Below, one piece after another: positions 1 through 8,207 of a stretch of DNA of 36,180 bases. How positions within the stretch are numbered: position 1 is the stretch's first letter; each line of letters begins with the position of its first letter. The notes beneath the pieces are model-generated. The model made no database searches. It was not told the origin of the DNA and worked only from the letters and a program-made list of their open reading frames with translations. The translations under genes were made by a program, and so were the position numbers. This DNA is from Sulfurovum sp. GTDB taxonomy: Bacteria; Campylobacterota; Campylobacteria; Campylobacterales; Sulfurovaceae. The DNA lies in contig JAMONL010000153.1 of NCBI GenBank assembly GCA_027065815.1, forward strand, positions 1 to 36,180, in the 5' to 3' direction.

Positions 1-531
1 TGAAATATCCAACTTTCCTCCGGGATCCCGTCCGGGGTCTTTTGAATAGAGAAAAACTGTAAGATAAGCCGGTTCTACAGAAGTTTCAAAAGAGGGAGTC
101 ATATAGTAAAATTCTATATGATCCACAAAATCTATGTTCACATCCCCATACAGCATCAATCCACTTCCCATCCATCCCTGGGTGATCTCTACACCATCTA
201 CATACAGACGGATAAAATTACTTCGGTAAGGTTCAAATGCTCCAGAGGTTAAAGGGTCAGGTAAGGCATATCTGTCTTCATGATAATAGATGATAGGTGT
301 TGTTTTAAACACATCTTTCAGTGTTTTTGCATGCATTTTTTCCAGTGTATCTCTACTGTAAAGTACCAAGTGCCCTTTGTTTTTATCAATGGTTTTTTGA
401 CTTAAAGCGTTTTTTTGATTATACTCTTGCAGAATACTGTCTACATTCTCCGCATAGATAGCCCCTGAAGTGAGCAAACAAAAAATAATAAAACTTTTCT
501 GTATCACCTTCTGTCCAAAAAAATATCTCAT
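1..531 (-). CDS. N-terminal part of a TonB-dependent receptor plug-like outer membrane protein (truncated by the window edge)
   Basis: Own translation of the minus strand from ATG at 531, open to base 1: MRYFFGQKVIQKSFIIFCLLTSGAIYAENVDSILQEYNQKNALSQ...KTLKDVFKTTPIIYYHEDRYALPDPL...RLYVDGVEITQGWMGSGLMLYGDVNIDFVDHIEFYYM... Signal peptide followed by a plug-like arrangement (TLKDVFK..., VDGVEI, IDFVDHIEFYYM). Confidence 0.65.
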   Translation of the reverse strand, partial: MRYFFGQKVIQKSFIIFCLLTSGAIYAENVDSILQEYNQKNALSQKTIDKNKGHLVLYSRDTLEKMHAKTLKDVFKTTPIIYYHEDRYALPDPLTSGAFEPYRSNFIRLYVDGVEITQGWMGSGLMLYGDVNIDFVDHIEFYYMTPSFETSVEPAYLTVFLYSKDPGRDPGGKLDIS

Positions 532-633
532 ATTTTTATCTTTCCCCTCAAATTCCTTTTTTAATTATAGCTAAAAATTATCTAAAAAACTATTACTTTT
601 TTAGTAAACTATAACAAAAAGCATTCTATACTA

Positions 634-639
634 TATAAT
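634..639 (+). promoter_or_regulatory. candidate -10 box TATAAT upstream of the CDS at 664
   Basis: Exact TATAAT about 25 nt upstream of the start codon, in an AT-rich intergenic region; no clear -35. Confidence 0.4.
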
Positions 640-663
640 TCTTATAAATCAAAGGTTATTTCA

Positions 664-1482
664 ATGTTCACAAAAGTTATTCATCTATTAACCAAAGAAT
701 ATTCTATTGTCCTTGCAAGTAGTGAAGAAGATATTGCTGAAGTTAAAAAGATCCGTAAAGAAATTTTATTGCCCAAATACCAAAACTTTGCGAGTATAGA
801 AGATGAAGATCTCTTTCTTTTTAACCAAGATGATGAACAATCTTTTATTTATCTTTTGCGTCATAATCCTACGCAAACCTTCGTTGGAACAATAAGAGTC
901 TTTTTCATTAACGATTCCACCCCCATACAGGCATTGCCTATGCAAAAAGACGGGCATGTTGAAGATATTCATTATTTGACAAAAAGTTTGCCTATTTGTG
1001 AAGTTTCCCGTTTAGCTTTATCTGGAAATCTTAGTACCTATGAAGGTTTTTCTGCTATACAATTACGCACTTATCTCAGTATGGGACTGATGGCCGCAAC
1101 AAGAACCAATTTTTTCCTTTATCATTACTCTAAAATTTTTGCAATTATGGAGCGGTCATTACAACGCATTTTAAAAAGGCAAAATGTCTGTTTTGAACAA
1201 ATAGGTGATGCTGTTGATTATTATGGAATGAGATTCCCTTTTGTCATTCAAAAAGAGGATTTCCTGGTTGCCGGAGAGAAAACCGAAGGCCCGATGGGCA
1301 TGATCACAAGATACAGCCTTAAAGAGCTTTGTAAAAACCCGGAATCCCTGTGGAAATTTATAGATAACAATCCCTATCTGGAGCGTTCCGATATTCATCT
1401 TGACAGGATCTGCCAACTCTTTGAAGAGCATGGAGGAGATGTAGATCTGGCTCTTTTACTTCAAGATCAAAAAGTAGATTAG
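664..1482 (+). CDS. GNAT-fold acyltransferase resembling N-acyl amino acid synthase / PEP-CTERM-exosortase-associated acyltransferase (autoinducer-synthase-like)
   Basis: 272 aa; IRKEILLPKYQ N-terminus, GTIRVFF strand and CEVSRLALS motif comparable to the E-[IL]-SR-[LF]-A-[VL] motif of LuxI/FeeM-like acyltransferases, followed by a conserved helix and YYGMRFPF. Confidence 0.55.
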   Translation: MFTKVIHLLTKEYSIVLASSEEDIAEVKKIRKEILLPKYQNFASIEDEDLFLFNQDDEQSFIYLLRHNPTQTFVGTIRVFFINDSTPIQALPMQKDGHVEDIHYLTKSLPICEVSRLALSGNLSTYEGFSAIQLRTYLSMGLMAATRTNFFLYHYSKIFAIMERSLQRILKRQNVCFEQIGDAVDYYGMRFPFVIQKEDFLVAGEKTEGPMGMITRYSLKELCKNPESLWKFIDNNPYLERSDIHLDRICQLFEEHGGDVDLALLLQDQKVD

Positions 1483-1491
1483 AATTTCTCT

Positions 1492-4400
1492 TTATTTTTC
1501 CTTTACCTTATAGATCACCGCATACAGTAACGGTACATAATAAAGGTTAAGTACCGTCGCCCATGCGATCCCAAAACCAAGGGAGATCGCCATTGGCTGA
1601 ATAATGAGTGCCTGTCCGCTTGCAAAAAATATCATGGAAGAGAGCCCCAATACGGTTGTCACGGAAGTAAGAAGAATAGGTCTGAGTCTATAACCTGCAT
1701 TTTTCATCATCTCTGTTTGCTCTTTTGAACCTTTAATGAAACTCAGCATGATCAATCCGTCATTCACCACCACCCCTGTAAGACCGATCATTCCCATCAC
1801 ACCCGGCATGGTAAGATTGATGCCCATAATATAAGTACCGACCAGTGCCCCTACAATGGACAGAGGGATTGTTGAGATAATAATAAGCGGTAATATCAGA
1901 GAGTTGAACATCCATACCAAAGAGATGAAAATAAGGAAAATAGCGATGAGTGCAGCCTCGGACATCTCTTTTTTCATCTGCTTGTTCTCTTTCTCTTCCC
2001 CTTTGATGATCACTTTGATCCCCTCTTTTTCAAAGCTTGCCAGCAATGGTTTTATCTGCTGCATCACTTCCGTGGCCAAAATAGTTTTACTGTCCACTCT
2101 GGCAATCACTGTCCGTACCCTTTCACCATCCTCTTTAAAAATCTTTACATAAGACTTTTTATAGACAAAATCACATATCTCGTCCAATCTTACCACCTTG
2201 TTACCGTCAGGGGTAGTAAGCTTGACAGAGTTGATATCAAGCGCTTCATCTTTATCAGGATCTTCTATACGTACACGGATCAGTCCTTTTTCATCAAACA
2301 TCTTTCCATATTCACCTTTGAGGAAAGTACCTTTAAGTACTGAAGTGACATACGCTTCCGAAAAACCCAACATCTGTCCATACTCATTGACACGCAGTTT
2401 TAACTCTTTTACTCCCTCGGTTGCATTGTCTGTCACATCAAATACACCGTCTATGGATAAAAGTGCTTTTTTCAGTTTTTCTATGGCTTTAAGCTGTTTT
2501 TTTTCATCCAATACATTCAATCCTATCTCGATATCGTGCCCGACGATCCCGGTCTGGGGTACAAAAAGGTTGATCTCTGAAAAAACCTTTTTCCCGTTCG
2601 GTAAAGTTAACTTTTTAAACGCTTCCAGAACCTCTTCCTGTGTGATTTTGGCAAGTGCCTGGGCTTTGTGTTCTCTGATCATATCCGACCCGTCATACTC
2701 CAGTGAAAAGATAGGATTCAGATAGGTGTCGAAAAAATTCTCCGGTGCTTTTTCATGCAGGTTGATGAAGATATGAAAGAGGTTGTCTCCGGTTTCAAAG
2801 GTCTGGTCGGAATTGAACAATATACCGATCACAGAAGTGATGGAAGAGACTTCTCCTTCTCCTTCATTTTTTTTATAATAATCCAATAGTGCTTTTTCTA
2901 TTTTGCTGACCATTTTTTCCGTATCTTCAAGTTTGGAATTGACATCGATCTTCCCGTTCAGATAAATCTGTGTAGAGTCAAAATCAGGGAAAAGTTTAAA
3001 CTTTGTCAACCCCAGCATACCGATAGTTGACAAAATGATAAATGTGACCAGAAAAAAGAGAGAACGTTTTTTCTTTTTTAACAGTCTGCCCAGTAGTTTT
3101 TCATACAAGACATCCATTCTGATCCAAAAATCATTTCTGTCATGCTCACCTTTGGTATTTTTCATAGAAAAGAGCTCTTTGGAGTGAAGCGGTAAAAAAT
3201 AAAAGGCTTCAAAAAGAGAAGAGATCAGCAGAATGGAGATCATCACAGGCAAGACTTTCATGAACATACCCATCTCGCCGGAAAGGATCAAGAGTGGTAA
3301 AAAAGCAAACACCGTTGTCAGTGTCGCGGTCAGTACTGCAGGGAACATTTCAATCGCACCATCTATGGCAGCTTCACGCGGTGTTTTACCCATTTCCATA
3401 TGCCGGTAAATATTTTCTGCTACGACAATGGCTTCATCCACCAGCATTCCCAGGGCAATCAATGCACCCAGAAGAGTCAGCATATTCAAAGAGTAGCCTA
3501 TCATATCTGCAGCGATCAGAGTGATCATAAAACTCGCTGGGATCCCAATAGCGACCACCAGTGCGATCTTGTAATTCACGGACATAAAAAGTGCCAAAAA
3601 TACCAGTATCAATCCAAACAGGATATTGGAAGAGACAAGATTCAGTCTGTTCTTGATCCAGATAGAGGTATCGGTATAAGCTTCAAAAACAACATCTTTA
3701 TACTCTTTCTGCACCTCGGTAAGCATCTGTTTGATCTCTCTACTCAGAGCGATCGCATTACCCTCTTTGGTTTTGTTGATATTGATGGAAATATTACGTA
3801 CTCCATTGAAATGAGAGATCTCTTTACCTTCACTCAAGCCAAAGCTCACTTTGGCAATATCTCCCAGACGTACCCGCTTACCCGAAACGCTGATCAGTGT
3901 TGATTTCAGGGATTCAACACTTTTTTCTCCATTGATCGTAGAAAGGTAGAGGTGATTGCCTTTTTGCTCTATAGTACCTATGGGGAAAATGGAAGAGAGA
4001 GAAGAAATGGCTCGGTAGACACTCTCTTTGGAGAGTTCATACGCTGTCAGCTTCGTATTGTCTATGCTTATCAGTACTTCATCATCGGCATCTCCGCGGA
4101 TAGTGATGCCACTGAGGTCTTTGTAGGAACTCAGCCTGCTTTTGAGATCTTCTGCAATAGTCAGCAGTCTTTTGGTAGGTACATCTCCCGAGATTGCGAC
4201 CAGAAGCAAAGGAAAATCATGTACCGTGATCTTTGCGATCGGTTCATCCATATCTGCAGGCAGATCCCGTCTGACATTGGCAATGACATCTTTGACATCG
4301 GAAAGCACCAACTGGTTATCACTCCCCACTTTCACATCAGCTCTAATAGAAAAGAACCCGTTCTGTATGACTGTATCGATATTTTCCACTTCTGAAATAC

Positions 4401-4623
4401 TTTTAAGATCATCTTCAATATTTCTTACTGCCATTTTATCCAGAACATCTGCTGATGCACCGGGGTAACCGCCTGTAATAGTGATCTGGTCAAGGGTGGA
4501 CGGAGGAAATATTTCTTTAGGGATATCCTGATAGGCAAAAATAGAAAGTACCAGCATAAAGACCATCAGAATATGGTTGATGATCGGTTTGTCCACTGCA
4601 AAAGTGATAAATTTTCTTATCAT
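1492..4623 (-). CDS. RND-family efflux transporter permease (AcrB/HAE-like)
   Basis: 1043 aa; KFITFAVDKPIINHILMVFMLVLSIFAYQDIPKEIFPP start, GYPGASADVLDKMAVRNIEDDL, GMLVDEAIVVAENI in TM4, GVVVNDGLIMLSFIKG in TM10, RLRPILLTSVTTVLGL. Confidence 0.93.
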   Translation of the reverse strand: MIRKFITFAVDKPIINHILMVFMLVLSIFAYQDIPKEIFPPSTLDQITITGGYPGASADVLDKMAVRNIEDDLKSISEVENIDTVIQNGFFSIRADVKVGSDNQLVLSDVKDVIANVRRDLPADMDEPIAKITVHDFPLLLVAISGDVPTKRLLTIAEDLKSRLSSYKDLSGITIRGDADDEVLISIDNTKLTAYELSKESVYRAISSLSSIFPIGTIEQKGNHLYLSTINGEKSVESLKSTLISVSGKRVRLGDIAKVSFGLSEGKEISHFNGVRNISININKTKEGNAIALSREIKQMLTEVQKEYKDVVFEAYTDTSIWIKNRLNLVSSNILFGLILVFLALFMSVNYKIALVVAIGIPASFMITLIAADMIGYSLNMLTLLGALIALGMLVDEAIVVAENIYRHMEMGKTPREAAIDGAIEMFPAVLTATLTTVFAFLPLLILSGEMGMFMKVLPVMISILLISSLFEAFYFLPLHSKELFSMKNTKGEHDRNDFWIRMDVLYEKLLGRLLKKKKRSLFFLVTFIILSTIGMLGLTKFKLFPDFDSTQIYLNGKIDVNSKLEDTEKMVSKIEKALLDYYKKNEGEGEVSSITSVIGILFNSDQTFETGDNLFHIFINLHEKAPENFFDTYLNPIFSLEYDGSDMIREHKAQALAKITQEEVLEAFKKLTLPNGKKVFSEINLFVPQTGIVGHDIEIGLNVLDEKKQLKAIEKLKKALLSIDGVFDVTDNATEGVKELKLRVNEYGQMLGFSEAYVTSVLKGTFLKGEYGKMFDEKGLIRVRIEDPDKDEALDINSVKLTTPDGNKVVRLDEICDFVYKKSYVKIFKEDGERVRTVIARVDSKTILATEVMQQIKPLLASFEKEGIKVIIKGEEKENKQMKKEMSEAALIAIFLIFISLVWMFNSLILPLIIISTIPLSIVGALVGTYIMGINLTMPGVMGMIGLTGVVVNDGLIMLSFIKGSKEQTEMMKNAGYRLRPILLTSVTTVLGLSSMIFFASGQALIIQPMAISLGFGIAWATVLNLYYVPLLYAVIYKVKEK

Positions 4624-4901
4624 TCCTGCTCCGAATCATTGATAACAAAAATCGTATCCGTAACCCTATTCTTAAATTTCAAAGCTTCAACATTTTGTTT
4701 CAGTATCATATTTTCCGCTTTGAGTGCTTCGACTTCTCTTTGGATCTTATTGACATTTTTACTTTCATAATAAATTTGATTACTCAGGTAGATCTTCACC
4801 ATCGTCAGGATAAGCACAATGCTCACGATCATCAATATAACAGACATCATACCAAGAGTAATCCCGTTGGGTGCTGTTCTTTTTTTCTTATTTACCGTCA
4901 T
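4620..4901 (-). CDS. ftsL: FtsL-like cell division protein (small bitopic coiled-coil protein)
   Basis: 93 aa; short cytoplasmic N-terminus, one TM segment (ITLGMMSVILMIVSIVLILTMVKIYL), then a coiled coil (NKIQREVEALKAENMILKQNVEALK); directly downstream of and overlapping rsmH. Confidence 0.65.
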   Translation of the reverse strand: MTVNKKKRTAPNGITLGMMSVILMIVSIVLILTMVKIYLSNQIYYESKNVNKIQREVEALKAENMILKQNVEALKFKNRVTDTIFVINDSEQE

Positions 4902-5857
4902 TAGTCCGTACCCGAAGATCTTTTAAATTTAAAACTTCGTAATTTTGCAGAACGGCTTCGGGGGTTGGTCTTCAACTCCTCTTTGCCGGCAATGACCGGT
5001 TTTCGGGAAAGAGCCTTACCGATATCATGGTTTTTACCACAGGTACAGCGCATTGCCTGGGGGTCACAGATACATGCCGTACTCCATTTTTTAAAACGTT
5101 TCTTGACCAATCTATCTTCCAGAGAATGAAAAGTGATCAACGAAACCACTTCACCTTTATAATGTTTGGCTTCTATTGCATCAAGCAAGCCTTCTATCTC
5201 GCCAAGCTCATTATTGACCTCTATACGGATCGCCTGGAACATCAGTGTGGCAGAATGTATTTTACCGCCTGGGGGAATGACCTGTTTGGCGATCTCCGAA
5301 AGTTCTTTGGCACTCTCTATATCTTTTTTAGCTCTGGCTTCCACCACTGCTCCTGCCAGTTTGCGGTAAGAACGTATCTCCCCGTAACTGTCAAAAATAT
5401 ATTCCAGTTTTTCTTTGCTGTAGGTATTGACCACTTCATAGGCACTTAACGCAGCCGTAGCATCCATGCGCATATCAAGGGTGTCTGATGTAAAAGAGAA
5501 CCCCCGCTCTTTTTTGTCAAGCTGTAAAGAGGAGACCCCGAAATCTGCAAGTAATGCAGTAATGGGTGCCTCTTTTAAAGTGGGGAGTACCGTTGCAAAT
5601 GTTCCCTTGTACAAGGTACTTCTTTCTGTAAAAGGCTTCAAACGTTCTTTTGAAAAGACCAATGCTTCATTGTCTCTGTCAATGCCAATATGTTTAAGCT
5701 GCGCATACCTCTTCAGTATTTCATAACTATGCCCTGCATAGCCGAGCGTACAGTCTACAAAATACCCTTCTCCCACCGTAGTGAAACTCTCTAATACTTC
5801 ATCTAAAAGTACCGGTATATGTGGCGTTTCCAACAGCATCCCCTGTTCATTTTTCAT
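4901..5857 (-). CDS. rsmH: 16S rRNA (cytosine(1402)-N(4))-methyltransferase RsmH (MraW)
   Basis: 318 aa; HIPVLLDEVLESF, VDCTLGYAGHS, GIDRDNEAL, DFGVSSLQLDKKERGFSF, LDMRMD, ISFHSLEDR-type motif LITFHSLEDRLVK, NPRSRSAKLR. Confidence 0.96.
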   Translation of the reverse strand: MKNEQGMLLETPHIPVLLDEVLESFTTVGEGYFVDCTLGYAGHSYEILKRYAQLKHIGIDRDNEALVFSKERLKPFTERSTLYKGTFATVLPTLKEAPITALLADFGVSSLQLDKKERGFSFTSDTLDMRMDATAALSAYEVVNTYSKEKLEYIFDSYGEIRSYRKLAGAVVEARAKKDIESAKELSEIAKQVIPPGGKIHSATLMFQAIRIEVNNELGEIEGLLDAIEAKHYKGEVVSLITFHSLEDRLVKKRFKKWSTACICDPQAMRCTCGKNHDIGKALSRKPVIAGKEELKTNPRSRSAKLRSFKFKRSSGTD

Positions 5858-5883
5858 TTCTAATTTCTATTTTCTACTTTTGC

Positions 5884-5892
5884 TGTTATAAT
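5884..5892 (+). promoter_or_regulatory. extended -10 promoter TGTTATAAT upstream of 5921 CDS
   Basis: TGnTATAAT motif about 29 nt upstream of the start codon. Confidence 0.45.
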
Positions 5893-5920
5893 ACCAAAAT
5901 AATACAAAAGGCTCAGCATC

Positions 5921-6496
5921 ATGATAGACAAACATCTGATAAACGACATCAAACATGTCTCACTCTCACTTTTCAACAAAAACTTTTTCTCTGTCTATCA
6001 CGGTTCCATCTCTGCCCGTATCTCTGCCAGTGCTTTCGTCATCAATTCACAAGATACGATACTGGATGAATTGACAGAAGACTCTCTGGTCAAACTTGAC
6101 TGTCAAAAAAGAGACTACCGCTGGAGTCTGGCAAACTCAGATGCACACATCCATGAACTTATCTACAAAACCATACCCAATGCCAAATACGTAAGTTACA
6201 CCATGCCGCCTTACGCAACTGCTTTCTCTTTGAAGCATGGAAAAGTAGCTCCCCAGGACTATTACGGCAAAAAGGTTTTAGGAAAAGTGATCGTGTATGA
6301 TCCCAAGAATATTGAAGACTGGATAGAACGGGCTCCTTATGAAATACACCAGTTCTTTCAGAAAAATGACACCCACCTGCTTCTCATTAAAGGTTTTGGA
6401 GTGATCTGTTATGATCGGGATATCATAGAGATGGCAAAAAAGATATCGATCCTGGAAAATTCATGCAGGCTGCTTGCATTGAGTGCCACCCTCTAA
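5921..6496 (+). CDS. class II aldolase/adducin-fold protein, predicted catalytically inactive
   Basis: 191 aa; overall FucA/adducin head pattern (GSISAR, NSDAHIHELIY, YVSYTMPPYATAFS, LLLIKGFGVICYD), but the metal-ligand His positions are substituted. Confidence 0.75.
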   Translation: MIDKHLINDIKHVSLSLFNKNFFSVYHGSISARISASAFVINSQDTILDELTEDSLVKLDCQKRDYRWSLANSDAHIHELIYKTIPNAKYVSYTMPPYATAFSLKHGKVAPQDYYGKKVLGKVIVYDPKNIEDWIERAPYEIHQFFQKNDTHLLLIKGFGVICYDRDIIEMAKKISILENSCRLLALSATL

Positions 6497-6509
6497 AGTG
6501 TATCTATAG

Positions 6510-8123
6510 ATGCTTGAAATCATTGTTCTTACTATATTTATTGCAACCATAACAAATCTTATTTTAATTCGTTTGCATATTCCGACAATCATAGGATATA
6601 TCACCACCGGTATTATCATTACATATATTCTACAACTCTCCCACTCCATTAACTCTGAAGAGTTACATATTATTGCCGAATTCGGGATTGTCTTTTTGAT
6701 GTTTACTATCGGTTTAGAGTTTTCCATACATCATATGGTTAAAATGCGTAAAGAAGTTTTTCTTTTTGGTTCCCTACAAGTCGGTCTCAGTATGCTTGTT
6801 TTTTATCTTTTGGCACATTATGCATTTGAACAAAATTTTCAGTCATCTATTATTATTTCTGCTGCACTTGCACTCTCGTCTACAGCCATTGTACTTAAAA
6901 TACTCAATTCAAACAGGGAGATAAGCAAAGAGTATGGTAAACGCTCACTGGGAATCTTGATCTTCCAAGATATTATGGTGGTACCTATCTTGCTCATGAT
7001 TACGATTCTCTCTTCCGAGAGTGTCTCCATGCAAGGACTTCTCATACAAACTGCCTTAGATGCCACTTTGCTGTTTGTCGTACTTTGGGCATTTGGAAAA
7101 TTTATTCTGGATCCTTTTTTTAAAGAGGTAGTCAAAAGTGATTCCAATGAAATTTTCATAGGGTCTGTTCTTTTTGTGGTTATCGGTGCATCTACTCTGG
7201 CACATTTTTTTGGTTTCTCTTACTCTTTAGGTGCCTTAATTGCAGGTATGATTCTTGCTGAGACACGCTATAAATATCAAGTTGAAGCAGACCTCATCCC
7301 TTTTCGAGATCTTCTACTTGGTATTTTCTTTATTACGGTAGGGATGCAGATTGATTTTTCTGTTATTGGCAGCTACTACCTGATCATCATTGGATTGTTG
7401 CTTCTTTTTACCATTATAAAAATTACCATTATCTTTTTACTTGTTTTCCTCTCGGCACAAAAGCGTGTTGCACTCAAGACCGCTTTGGCACTCTTTCAAC
7501 TCGGGGAATTTGGTCTGGTCATTTTTGAGCTTGCCAGTACCAAAAACCTCATTGACCCTACAGTCTCACAAGTGCTCGTTGTGATCATTTCTATCTCTAT
7601 GATACTCACACCTTTTGTACTGCGCAATATCTCATCCATTGCCAACTTTATTTTACAAGATGAAGGCTTGAGTGATACCTGCCGCATAGAAAACACTACT
7701 TTGCAGGATCATGTAATTATTTTGGGTTTTGGACGTCTTGGCAGAGAAGTGTGCCAAACACTGGAGAGTTGCAATATCAAGTATATTGCTGTTGACAACA
7801 ATATACATAATGTACAAGAGGCACAAAAAAGTGCTCACAATGTCATCTTTGGAAATGCCGGAAACAAAACCATACTCGAAGCCCTTAATATCAAAGAAGC
7901 TGCTGTTGTCATAGTAGCACTGGACAATGCCGAAAAGCTTCATCTCGTCTGTGATGTACTCAGGAACATTGCCGTACGAGCTAAAGTTGTTGTAAAAGTG
8001 GACAGGTTTGTAGAAAAAGATGCACTTAAAGAGGAGTTTCCAAACTACAATGTTCTGGTAGCTACTGAACAGATGGCAAAGGGTATGGTAGATTCTGTCT
8101 TGACCTGTGAATTACCACAATAA
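6510..8123 (+). CDS. CPA2-family cation:proton antiporter with TrkA-N (RCK) domain, Kef-like
   Basis: 537 aa; multi-TM domain with GLEFSIHHMVKMRKEVFLFGSLQVGLS and ALALSSTAIVLKIL; C-terminal Rossmann domain DHVIILGFGRLGREVCQTLE. Confidence 0.93.
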   Translation: MLEIIVLTIFIATITNLILIRLHIPTIIGYITTGIIITYILQLSHSINSEELHIIAEFGIVFLMFTIGLEFSIHHMVKMRKEVFLFGSLQVGLSMLVFYLLAHYAFEQNFQSSIIISAALALSSTAIVLKILNSNREISKEYGKRSLGILIFQDIMVVPILLMITILSSESVSMQGLLIQTALDATLLFVVLWAFGKFILDPFFKEVVKSDSNEIFIGSVLFVVIGASTLAHFFGFSYSLGALIAGMILAETRYKYQVEADLIPFRDLLLGIFFITVGMQIDFSVIGSYYLIIIGLLLLFTIIKITIIFLLVFLSAQKRVALKTALALFQLGEFGLVIFELASTKNLIDPTVSQVLVVIISISMILTPFVLRNISSIANFILQDEGLSDTCRIENTTLQDHVIILGFGRLGREVCQTLESCNIKYIAVDNNIHNVQEAQKSAHNVIFGNAGNKTILEALNIKEAAVVIVALDNAEKLHLVCDVLRNIAVRAKVVVKVDRFVEKDALKEEFPNYNVLVATEQMAKGMVDSVLTCELPQ

Positions 8124-8207
8124 TTTACAGTTACCCTTGTCACTTTTGTAAAGTATCTTTAGTTATACTCTCATTATAAAACCATTCTTCCATGAGGATA
8201 TCACTCC

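Noticed and set aside
582-604. CTAAAAAA-CTATTAC-TTTTTTAG inverted repeat upstream of 664
   Set aside because: Only A/T-run complementarity in a very AT-rich region, so likely chance; not enough to call an operator.
2198-2725. 175-aa and other plus-strand ORFs (3400..3903, 3952..4395)
   Set aside because: Antisense to the RND transporter, with Ser/Phe-rich compositions typical of shadow frames.
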